Shown: piece by piece, positions 45,092-52,573 of the stretch
How the letters are laid out: each line of letters starts with the position of its first letter
Numbering within the stretch: position 1 is the stretch's first letter
Assembly (NCBI GenBank): GCA_014695195.1
Contig: JACJNW010000028.1
Coordinates: 1-64,000, forward strand
Direction: 5' to 3'
Source of the DNA: Cyanobacteria bacterium FACHB-DQ100
GTDB taxonomy: Bacteria; Cyanobacteriota; Cyanobacteriia; Leptolyngbyales; Leptolyngbyaceae
DNA: 64,000 nucleotides
Program-made: the position numbers and the translations under genes
The notes under the pieces: model-generated
The model's database searches: none
What the model was told of the DNA's origin: nothing
Seen by the model: only the letters and a program-made list of their open reading frames with translations

Positions 45092-46438
45092 ATGTCTTCT
45101 GCGATCGAGCTTCGTGTCACCGATACCCACCATGATTTAGTGATCCAGCGTCCGGCTGGAGGTGTCTCGCTGCAAGGTCGAATTCGCATTCCCGGAGACA
45201 AATCGATTTCGCATCGTGCCTTGATGTTGGGAGCATTGGCGCAAGGAGAAACTATCATTCGAGGCTTGTTGTTAGGCGAAGATCCGCGCAGTACAGCCGA
45301 ATGTTTTCGCGCAATGGGAGCGGAAATTTCGGAGTTGAACACCGAAGAAGTCCGGGTGAAAGGGATCGGATTGGGCAATCTGATTGAACCCGTAGATGTT
45401 CTGAATGCGGGTAATTCTGGGACAACTTTACGATTAATGCTCGGAATTCTGGCATCTCATCCCGATCGCTTCTTCACTGTCACCGGAGATAGTTCACTAC
45501 GATCGCGCCCGATGTCCCGCGTGGTCAAACCCCTTCAGCAAATGGGCGCACAAATTTGGGGACGCAAACAAAATTCGCTTGCACCGTTAGCAATTCAGGG
45601 ACAAGCCTTAAAACCGATTCACTATCATTCGCCGATCGCGTCTGCTCAGGTGAAATCCTGCATTCTTTTAGCAGGACTCATGACTGACGGACAAACCACA
45701 GTGACAGAGCCAGCTTTATCGCGGGATCACAGTGAGCGAATGTTACGGGCATTTGGAGCCGATCTGACAGTTGATCCTGAAACAAATAGTGTGACTGTGA
45801 CCGGACAGGCAAAGCTTACCGGACAAACTGTGATTGTTCCGGGTGATATTAGTTCGGCTGCATTTTGGCTGGTCGCGGGTGCGATCGTGCCCGGCTCTGA
45901 TTTGACGATCGAGAATGTGGGCATCAATCCCACCCGCACCGGAGTTCTGGAAGTTCTTGAGCGCATGGGAGCAGATATTACGATCGAAAATTCCCGCGAA
46001 GTCGCAGGCGAACCTGTAGCAGATCTGCGGGTGCGTCACAGCAAATTGAAAGCTTGTGAAATCTCTGGCGATGTGATTCCGAGATTGATTGATGAAATTC
46101 CCATTCTTGCGGTCGCTGCGGTGTTTGCTGAAGGAACCACGATCGTTAAAGATGCTGAAGAACTGCGGGTAAAAGAAAGCGATCGCATCACCGTCATGGC
46201 AACTCAACTGAATCAAATGGGTGCATCGGTTCGCGAACTTCCCGACGGCATGGAAATCACCGGAGGAACCGCGCTGAAAGGAACCGAAGTCGATAGCTAT
46301 ACCGATCACCGAATTGCGATGAGTTTAGCGATCGCGGCTTTGAATGCTGCTGGTACAACCACGATTCACCGAGCAGAAGCGGCGGCGATTTCTTATCCTG
46401 ACTTCACGGCAACGCTGCAACGAGCGATCGCACGATGA
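45092..46438 (+). CDS. aroA: 5-enolpyruvylshikimate-3-phosphate synthase
   Basis: EPSP synthase joins shikimate 3-phosphate with phosphoenolpyruvate in aromatic amino acid synthesis. The protein has 448 residues. It shows [64 protein letters not shown] and [15 protein letters not shown], the standard substrate motifs. The longer N terminus (about 20 residues before the PGDKS motif) and NSGTTLRLM resemble the class II type, which tends to tolerate glyphosate; class needs a tree. The ATG at 45092 lies 51 bases after the Eis-like gene. The stop overlaps the start of a small pseudogene (ATGA). Confidence 0.96.
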   Translation: MSSAIELRVTDTHHDLVIQRPAGGVSLQGRIRIPGDKSISHRALMLGALAQGETIIRGLLLGEDPRSTAECFRAMGAEISELNTEEVRVKGIGLGNLIEPVDVLNAGNSGTTLRLMLGILASHPDRFFTVTGDSSLRSRPMSRVVKPLQQMGAQIWGRKQNSLAPLAIQGQALKPIHYHSPIASAQVKSCILLAGLMTDGQTTVTEPALSRDHSERMLRAFGADLTVDPETNSVTVTGQAKLTGQTVIVPGDISSAAFWLVAGAIVPGSDLTIENVGINPTRTGVLEVLERMGADITIENSREVAGEPVADLRVRHSKLKACEISGDVIPRLIDEIPILAVAAVFAEGTTIVKDAEELRVKESDRITVMATQLNQMGASVRELPDGMEITGGTALKGTEVDSYTDHRIAMSLAIAALNAAGTTTIHRAEAAAISYPDFTATLQRAIAR

Positions 46439-46668
46439 ATTTTGAAATTATTGGCGAAATTGATGACATTGAAACCATTGCAAACGGAAAAGGAATTCGA
46501 GACCTTGCTCGACTGCGGAAACAGTAGGGCAAGGCGAAGTGGCGAAAATTAAAAGGAACAGCGATGATTAGGTTAGAGAGCGGAGATGTTCGTCTAGCTG
46601 AGCTACATTGGTATGAAGCGCATGGAATTGGACGCAAGGAAATAAAACGTAAACGCTACTTGGATTAG
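46435..46668 (+). pseudogene. Small conserved protein gene broken by an in-frame TAG
   Basis: The frame starts at the ATGA overlap with aroA and encodes [20 protein letters not shown] to ...RLRKQ, then TAG at 46525, then continues GKAKWRKLKG, RLESGDVRLAELHWYEAHGI and KEIKRKRYLD before a TAG at 46666. Before and after the stop the sequence fits one 77-residue protein family that is widespread in cyanobacteria, in which a tyrosine is expected after RKQ. So a Tyr to amber change or a sequencing error is likely. The intact next gene is its usual partner. Function is unknown; a toxin-antitoxin role has been guessed only from size. Confidence 0.75.
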
Positions 46669-46672
46669 AACC

Positions 46673-46900
46673 ATGCAAGAAGAAACACCAAAATTTGCAA
46701 TTTGCATTAAAAACGAAGGTTATCCAGCCTCTTTAGAGCTTCATAAGCTGTATCGCATTGTTCCGGACGCGAGTGCGACCAGAGACGATGATATTCGGAT
46801 TATTGACGAGAGCGGAGAAGACTATTTGTATCCTGCAAGCTATTTTTTAGAGATTGATTTGCCAAGCACAACAAAAGATATCCTTCTGAAGATGGTCTAA
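46673..46900 (+). CDS. Small conserved hypothetical protein
   Basis: This 75-residue acidic protein begins at ATG 46673, four bases after the preceding pseudogene. It reads KFAICIKNEGYPASLELHKL then YRIVPDASATRDDDIRIIDE and SGEDYLYPASYFLEIDLP. I recall similar short proteins paired with the broken gene before it across cyanobacteria. The fold is probably a small beta barrel (SH3-like), as the sequence alternates short hydrophobic strands and turns. No catalytic residues are evident. Its partner carries a stop codon, so the pair may be half active here. Confidence 0.72.
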   Translation: MQEETPKFAICIKNEGYPASLELHKLYRIVPDASATRDDDIRIIDESGEDYLYPASYFLEIDLPSTTKDILLKMV

Positions 46901-46982
46901 GAAACGGTAATTTTTTGCAATCGGCTTGCAATTTCAATCGTTGTTTGATTATCGTCTGAGTAGCGCAACCTTGGTGAACCTC

Positions 46983-48296
46983 ATGTCTACTCAACGGCAT
47001 CAACACGCGATCGTGATCGGTGGCAGTATGGCTGGACTGCTTGCGGCTCGTGTTTTATCGGAACAGTTTGAGCGGGTGACGATCGTCGATCGCGATCAGC
47101 TTCCTCTCAGCGCAGAACCGCGTCGGGGTGTTCCACAATCCGTTCAGCCTCATGTGCTATTTTCCAAAGGCTACCAAATTCTAGAAGAATTGTTTCCGGG
47201 CATTGGAGAAACACTTGCGGCTCGTGGTGCAGTTGAATTTGATTGGGGCAAGGATTTTCTGTACTTTCAAAAAGGCAACTGGACACCCACAACAGAGACA
47301 CCGATCGGGCTAAAATCTTACACTTGTACTCGCCCACTGCTTGAAAGTACAGTTCGACAACGAGTCAGCAGTCTTCCGAATGTTGAGCTTTTACAAAATC
47401 AGCGAGTGATTGGATTGTGGGGCAATGCGACTTCGATTCAGGGCATCAAACTGCAACAAGGAAGTCTATCGGCTCAGCTAGTGGTAGATGCGAGTGGTCG
47501 GAGTACCCACTTGCCGGAGTGGTTGCAAGATCTGGGTTTGGCTCCGCCGCCGATGACCGTCGTTGATCCTGGATTGGGCTATGCAACTCGTCGTTACCGC
47601 ATTCCCGCTGAGGCTCTACCGGATGCAAAGATTGTCTTGATTAGTCAAGAAGCTCCAGATCAACCGCGTTTGGGATACTTAGCACAGGTAGAAGCGGATC
47701 AATGGATTGCAACTTTGGGTGGTTATGGGCGGGACTATCCACCTCTCAACGATCAAGGCTTTGTGAAATTTGCTCAAACTTTGTCTGACTCTGCGTTTTA
47801 CCAAGCGATCGTTCATGCAGAGCCGCTTTCTGAAATTCAGGCACATCGAGCTACGGTCAATCGACTGTATCACTACGAGAACACTAAACTACCGGATGGT
47901 TTAATCGCGCTTGGAGATGCTGTGTGTGCGCTCTGTCCGATTTATGGTCAAGGAATGACAGTTAGTGCGATGTCGTCGCTGGTATTGCGTCGCTGGCTTC
48001 AGCGATCGCGAAACTCAACGTTCAAAGGCATGAGTTTTCAGAAGCAGCTCGCCCGGAGTAATGCGTTTCCTTGGTCAATTGCGACGGGTTCCGATTCTAA
48101 GTTCTCGACGACGAAGGGCGCGATTCCTCCAAGTTGGGCAGGAGAATTGTTTCAAGCTTATGCCGATCGACTTGCTGTTCGCGCTCAAAACGATGTTGAC
48201 CTGCACCTACAATTTCTGCAAATCGGGCATATGTTAAAGTCTCCCGGTCTGTTGTTTCATCCTCAATTGATACTGAAAGCATTATTGTCGGTTTAG
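46983..48296 (+). CDS. FAD-dependent monooxygenase
   Basis: This 437-residue flavoprotein has the FAD dinucleotide-binding start AIVIGGSMAGLLAARVL and an acidic end of that fold at VTIVDRDQL. It has a second motif VVDASGRSTHLPEWL and the flavin-binding GDAVCALCPIYGQGMT, the group A monooxygenase pattern related to geranylgeranyl reductase-like and tryptophan-halogenase-like enzymes. The tryptophan halogenase WxWxIP motif was not seen. The start at 46983 (MSTQRHQHAIVIGG) fits the FAD fold; a longer frame from 46926 is possible. Its end overlaps the end of the convergent CocE-type gene by 15 bases. The substrate is unknown. Confidence 0.87.
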   Translation: MSTQRHQHAIVIGGSMAGLLAARVLSEQFERVTIVDRDQLPLSAEPRRGVPQSVQPHVLFSKGYQILEELFPGIGETLAARGAVEFDWGKDFLYFQKGNWTPTTETPIGLKSYTCTRPLLESTVRQRVSSLPNVELLQNQRVIGLWGNATSIQGIKLQQGSLSAQLVVDASGRSTHLPEWLQDLGLAPPPMTVVDPGLGYATRRYRIPAEALPDAKIVLISQEAPDQPRLGYLAQVEADQWIATLGGYGRDYPPLNDQGFVKFAQTLSDSAFYQAIVHAEPLSEIQAHRATVNRLYHYENTKLPDGLIALGDAVCALCPIYGQGMTVSAMSSLVLRRWLQRSRNSTFKGMSFQKQLARSNAFPWSIATGSDSKFSTTKGAIPPSWAGELFQAYADRLAVRAQNDVDLHLQFLQIGHMLKSPGLLFHPQLILKALLSV

Positions 48297-49907
48297 ATGC
48301 AGCTTAGAAGAATAAGCTTCTCCGGTATGAACCATAATGGTAATAATCTGAAAGTTGATCGCGCTTGCTTCTCCTGGTTTTGCTCCAGTTCCCGCATTTA
48401 CCGGATAAGCTGGAAAACAAGCCCCGCTTAAACTCAAGCGAATTGCACTCCCTTTCGGAATGCAAATACAGGTGGGCTGCAATGGGATTTGACATAGGGA
48501 AAGTTCAGGACGATCGCTGCTCAAATATCCTTGTGTAAAGTTCATTACACTACCATTCGGTTTGACTTCAGACAATACAGCACATAGATCAAAGCTGAGT
48601 GAATTAGAACTTGCATAAATCTCAACAATACTCTCACCGATTAAATGCAAATCAGCTTCTAAGGGTGCAGTTGTGTAGGTGAGGACATCACTGCGAGCAT
48701 CAATGCTAGAACGATCGAACGATCCACAAGGATAAGCCACATGACCGCCCAAAGCCGGAACAGGTCGCCACGGATCATGCACGATCACATCGATCGCAGC
48801 TTCGGAAACTTGATTCTTTAACTGTCCGTCGCGATCGTCCATTCCCGCCAATCCAGTGCTACTTAGATGCAATGTGGTTCGATTGCTCCTGGGAAATTTA
48901 GAGAACGATCGCCACTTATTGCTCCCCATTTCAAACAATTGCACAGGTGAATCGTTTAGCTCTTTATCTTTGAGCCAATGATCAAACCAGCGAATCTGAG
49001 CGCGATCGCAAAAACTCACGGCATTCGCGCCATAGTCGATCGCGCCAACTTTGCGGCCCCAAGGTAGATGTGCCCACACTCCAACAATCAAATGCGCTTG
49101 CTTCGAGGATAGATACGATCGCAAGGTTCCCCGCATGTAAGTATCAAACCAACCTCCGATGTAGAGCATTGGAATATCAATTGCGCTCACATCAACGGTT
49201 AATTTCTGCCAATAAGAATCAGTTGGCTCAGAACGATCGAGCCAAGTTTGATAGTAAGCATCATAGTGAGCAAACTTCTGAATTAACTCTGGACGGGCGG
49301 GAATACGATCGCTCAACGGCAGATTTTTTGCGGCTCTAGATAGTTCTAAAAATGCGGATTCATCTCCCTTGAGTCGCGCTGTTTCTGCTGCCAGTTGAAT
49401 TGCCCAACCTAAGTTCGCAAACAGACAAAATGCGCCATTCTCATATGCCCAGTCGTGATACACATCTGGAGCTAACATTGCTGGACAAATAGCTTTCAGT
49501 GCTTCCGGGCGGTTTACTGCGGCATAGAGTTGTGTCATTCCCTGATAAGAGAAGCCGTACATTCCAACCTTGCCGTTACTGCGGGGCAAACTTGCCGCCC
49601 AATTTACCGTCTCGAAACCGTCCTCAATTTCGTTCTCAAACAGCTTAAATTCGCCTTCTGACGTGCCTCTCCCCCGCACATCTTGAATCACTACAATATA
49701 CCCTTGGGAGGCGTACCAAACGGGATGTGCATAAACGACCGTAGATGCGATCGCTCGCCCATACGGCTGCCGCATTAACAACACCGGAAACGTTCCTTCT
49801 GCATCTGGATAGTACACATCAGCATCAAGGCGGACGCGAACACTTTGTGAAGCGGAGCTACCGCGCGTGTACATCGAAACGGATTGCTTCGGCAAAACCT
49901 TCATCAA
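48282..49907 (-). CDS. CocE/NonD family hydrolase (S15-type)
   Basis: This 541-residue alpha/beta hydrolase resembles cocaine esterase and X-Pro dipeptidyl peptidase. The N-terminal catalytic domain has LDADVYYPDAEGTFPVLLMR, VIQDVRGRGTSEGEF and the nucleophile in VGMYGFSYQGMTQL (Ser near 119). The acid/histidine end includes VGVWAHLPWGRKVGAID with the likely catalytic His. A C-terminal jelly-roll domain follows (about 370-541). It could cleave an ester or amide of a secondary metabolite or a peptide. A cupin gene starts 18 bases beyond its ATG on the same strand, and the two are probably one operon. Confidence 0.88.
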   Translation of the reverse strand: MMKVLPKQSVSMYTRGSSASQSVRVRLDADVYYPDAEGTFPVLLMRQPYGRAIASTVVYAHPVWYASQGYIVVIQDVRGRGTSEGEFKLFENEIEDGFETVNWAASLPRSNGKVGMYGFSYQGMTQLYAAVNRPEALKAICPAMLAPDVYHDWAYENGAFCLFANLGWAIQLAAETARLKGDESAFLELSRAAKNLPLSDRIPARPELIQKFAHYDAYYQTWLDRSEPTDSYWQKLTVDVSAIDIPMLYIGGWFDTYMRGTLRSYLSSKQAHLIVGVWAHLPWGRKVGAIDYGANAVSFCDRAQIRWFDHWLKDKELNDSPVQLFEMGSNKWRSFSKFPRSNRTTLHLSSTGLAGMDDRDGQLKNQVSEAAIDVIVHDPWRPVPALGGHVAYPCGSFDRSSIDARSDVLTYTTAPLEADLHLIGESIVEIYASSNSLSFDLCAVLSEVKPNGSVMNFTQGYLSSDRPELSLCQIPLQPTCICIPKGSAIRLSLSGACFPAYPVNAGTGAKPGEASAINFQIITIMVHTGEAYSSKLHLNRQ

Positions 49908-49925
49908 TCGAACCTGTTGATTACT

Positions 49926-50384
49926 CTATCCATACGATAAGTGGGGAACAGGTGAACGCCGCAACACCGCTAGATCTTCTTCATCCAGTTGAGCAGGTGT
50001 GCCGCTGCGAATTAGTTCTGCAAAATCTTCGTTCGGAATCATGATACACAAGGCGTACAGTCGCTCAGATCCCGTATTGCAAACTTCGTGAATTCCGGTC
50101 GGAGGCACAAGCAAACTATCGCCCGCTCGAATTGGCACTTCTTTCCCGTCACAAATCGCGATCCCTTCGCCTTTAAGCACAAAGAACATCTCGACCGCCA
50201 GTTGATGACGGTTCGGTGGCGTTTTTCCACCCACATCAAAGATCTCAACACAAAGCGTTAGAGAAAAATTCGCGATCGCCGGATCAAACACGATCGCGAG
50301 ACGATTGGTATCGTTTGGACTGATCCGATACGCCTGATACTCGGTCGGGGATTTGACGACTGGAATAACACAAGACTCTTCCAT
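49926..50384 (-). CDS. Cupin-domain protein
   Basis: This 152-residue protein has a complete conserved cupin: motif 1 PPNRHQLAVEMFFVLKGEGI with His and Glu ligands and motif 2 RAGDSLLVPPTGIHEVCNTG with the second His. A bound metal is therefore likely. It may be an isomerase, dioxygenase or ligand-binding protein; the sequence does not say which. It precedes the CocE-type hydrolase gene by 18 bases, in the same operon, so the two may act on the same compound. An inverted repeat of 22-bp arms separates it from the FG-GAP gene, which lies downstream of it on the plus axis. Confidence 0.82.
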   Translation of the reverse strand: MEESCVIPVVKSPTEYQAYRISPNDTNRLAIVFDPAIANFSLTLCVEIFDVGGKTPPNRHQLAVEMFFVLKGEGIAICDGKEVPIRAGDSLLVPPTGIHEVCNTGSERLYALCIMIPNEDFAELIRSGTPAQLDEEDLAVLRRSPVPHLSYG

Positions 50385-50416
50385 CGAATCATCCTCAGCG
50401 TGAAGGTTATTTGTAA

Positions 50417-50472
50417 TTTATAGTTCGCAATCCGTAATTTCTGTTTATTTATTACGGATTACGAACTATAAA
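50417..50472. terminator. 22-bp-arm inverted repeat
   Basis: TTTATAGTTCGCAATCCGTA at 50417 onward (22 bases) is repeated in reverse complement at 50451-50472 with one mismatch, around a 12-base AT-rich loop. It lies between the FG-GAP gene stop and the cupin start. AT-rich flanks on both sides suit a terminator for the minus-strand FG-GAP gene. Confidence 0.6.
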
Positions 50473-50475
50473 TCG

Positions 50476-51483
50476 CTACTGCACTTGAGGAAGGTTGCCA
50501 TTGCTAAACCAGACGGTACTCTGAGTTCCATCGGTACTTGTCCAGCGAATATCAGAGAAACCATCGCCGTTGTAGTCGCCGATCGTCGGTTGAAATCCGG
50601 CCGACTGAGTGGCGATCGGCGATATCTTTAGCGCTGTTCCAGAGAGCCACACCTGATTAACTCCGCTGCTGGGATTGCGAACGAGAAAATCAGTCTTGCC
50701 ATTGCCATCAAAATCAGCCGTCTTGATGACAAAATCGCGACTGCGACCGGGAAGCGAAAACTGGAACGACAGTGGCTGCAAGTCGGTTGACCAGACCCAG
50801 AGCTGATTTTGTCCAGTCAGGCGATCGCGCCAAAATACATCACTGCGCCCGTCACCATTAAAATCAATAATTTCTGCGCTCGAAGTGGGAGACTTGGAGC
50901 GAGTGCTTTCGACTTTAATGGCTAAAGTTTCCAGATCAATCGTGGCAACGGCGTTCTCTCCAGTTAGAGAATTGCGCAGAAACAAATCGGTTTGCTGATC
51001 GTTGTTAAAATCTGCGATCGCGATTTCCCAACCTGCACCAATCTCACCGCTGGATTGCTTAACGCGCTGAGTGCCATTCATCAGCCAAATGTTGTAGTCT
51101 CCGGTGGTGGAGTTGTACCAGAAGAAATCGCTTTTGCCGTTGGCATCAAAATCTCCGATCGTTTCTGTCCAATTGCCTTGTAAGGTTTCGAGACAGGATT
51201 TGGCTTGAATCGAAGTGCCATTGATCAGCCAAACTTCGGTGTCTCCGGTTTTTGTGTTGCGCCAAACTAAATCTGTTTTGCGATCGCCGTTAAAATCGCC
51301 GAACTTCGAGGGTTGCCAATCCCTGGACTTGCCAGAGAGAGAGCTTGAACCGAGCGATCGTAGCCCATCAATCAATGTAATTTGTGAGACACCCGTATTC
51401 GGATTGAAACTAAAGATATCCGTGCGACCATCAGCATTAAAATCAGGAATTTTTAGAGGATTTAAAGTATTAGGAATCGCCAT
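50476..51483 (-). CDS. FG-GAP/VCBS repeat protein
   Basis: This protein of 335 residues consists of about seven repeats of 45-50 residues, each with a calcium-binding loop such as DFNADGRTD, DFNGDRKTD, DFDANGKSD, DFNNDQQTD, DFNGDGRSD, DFDGNGKTD and DYNGDGFSD. Each is followed by a W/F-containing strand (DxFWRNxxTGxxxVWLxNG). Together they should form a closed seven-bladed beta propeller. I used ATG 51483 (MAIPNTLNPLKIPDFNADGR); the frame from 51513 adds ten residues. There is no signal peptide, which is odd for a calcium-dependent propeller. It may use type I secretion or stay inside. Confidence 0.87.
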   Translation of the reverse strand: MAIPNTLNPLKIPDFNADGRTDIFSFNPNTGVSQITLIDGLRSLGSSSLSGKSRDWQPSKFGDFNGDRKTDLVWRNTKTGDTEVWLINGTSIQAKSCLETLQGNWTETIGDFDANGKSDFFWYNSTTGDYNIWLMNGTQRVKQSSGEIGAGWEIAIADFNNDQQTDLFLRNSLTGENAVATIDLETLAIKVESTRSKSPTSSAEIIDFNGDGRSDVFWRDRLTGQNQLWVWSTDLQPLSFQFSLPGRSRDFVIKTADFDGNGKTDFLVRNPSSGVNQVWLSGTALKISPIATQSAGFQPTIGDYNGDGFSDIRWTSTDGTQSTVWFSNGNLPQVQ

Positions 51484-51603
51484 ACTGCATTCTCTTATAG
51501 GAAACTGCGACACCTCAATATGTCTGCATTCTAAAATTTCTGCAACAAGAGAGTGGTTTCATAGACATATAGCACTATGGCGATTAACCTGTCGATACCG
51601 AGG

Positions 51604-52377
51604 TTAGGCTATCTTAATCCCGTTCAAAAGCTGGATCGAATGACTCACGAATCCGAAACATTGCTTTACGTTATACAGCGTTGCTTGCAGGCAGAACTCT
51701 GGAGAGGTGGTAGCGGTGCAGTCTTCGAGCAAGATGCAGTCATATCCGAGAAAATTCGCATCTTGTAGAGTTGCCATCACACACTGATCCGCATTTACAC
51801 CAGCGAAAAACAGCGTCGTTTTCCCCGAATTTCGCAGAATACTATCCAGAGGAGTATCCCAAAATCCGCTCATGCGATATTTGTCAATTTTGATGTCCGC
51901 GTCGATCTGTTTGAGTTCATCGACGATCGCGGCTGCCCAACTATCCTTTTCCAGCACCGGAGCCTGATTGTTCGGCAGGGGATCACCGAGTCCGACTCCA
52001 GTTCCAGTAGGGTTGTACACATGACGAGTCGCGGGACTAATGTTGAGCAAATCCGGGCGATTTCCCCAATTGATCCAAACGATCGACATCCCAACTTGGC
52101 GCAAAATTGGAAGCAATTGTTGAATCGGCACAATGGGCGATCGAGCCGGAGTGACATCGACTCCAATATGTGAGAGCCAGCCATCCGGGTGACAAAAATC
52201 GTTCTGCATATCAACGATCAACAATGCGGATTTTGTCAGATCAAGCCGTAGTGTTTTCGTTGCGGTTTGAAGTGTAATCGGCTGGGGTGGAAGTGGAGGT
52301 CGCGTCAGATCGGCGATCGATTCATCGACATACCAGGCATTCGGAGGGACACCAAGCGGGTGCAGGGATGGGTTCAT
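51604..52377 (-). CDS. Isochorismatase-type cysteine hydrolase
   Basis: This 257-residue protein has the isochorismatase fold with its catalytic Asp (LLIVDMQNDFC, Asp56), Lys (in IDKYRMSGFWDTPLD) and Cys (FAGVNADQCVMATLQ). The Cys marks it as a hydrolase acting on amides or N-carbamoyl compounds, such as nicotinamidase, biuret hydrolase or peroxyureidoacrylate amidohydrolase. A tail SLHPLGVPPNAWYVDES and a proline-rich stretch precede the fold. The sequence after VGLGDPLPNNQAPV resembles biuret/N-carbamoyl hydrolases. The substrate is not resolved. It stands alone, with 197 bases before the divergent Omp85 gene. Confidence 0.85.
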   Translation of the reverse strand: MNPSLHPLGVPPNAWYVDESIADLTRPPLPPQPITLQTATKTLRLDLTKSALLIVDMQNDFCHPDGWLSHIGVDVTPARSPIVPIQQLLPILRQVGMSIVWINWGNRPDLLNISPATRHVYNPTGTGVGLGDPLPNNQAPVLEKDSWAAAIVDELKQIDADIKIDKYRMSGFWDTPLDSILRNSGKTTLFFAGVNADQCVMATLQDANFLGYDCILLEDCTATTSPEFCLQATLYNVKQCFGFVSHSIQLLNGIKIA

Positions 52378-52573
52378 AAGGTGGGGAACTCTGATTACAA
52401 ATCGTTCTTCTATAGGTACTACAACAGTTTTATATCAAGCTGTTTATCAGAGCACGAATTTAAAGAGCAACATCATTTGCTGTAGGTTCGATTGGCTGAA
52501 TTTTCTGATACAACTATTCTTAATTCTTGGGCTTGTTCGATTAAATCAAAACTCTAATTCTGTGGATTTAGCA

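Noticed and set aside
46404-46637. Minus-strand frame over the small broken gene
   Set aside because: It is antisense to a sequence that matches a known small-protein family on the plus strand.
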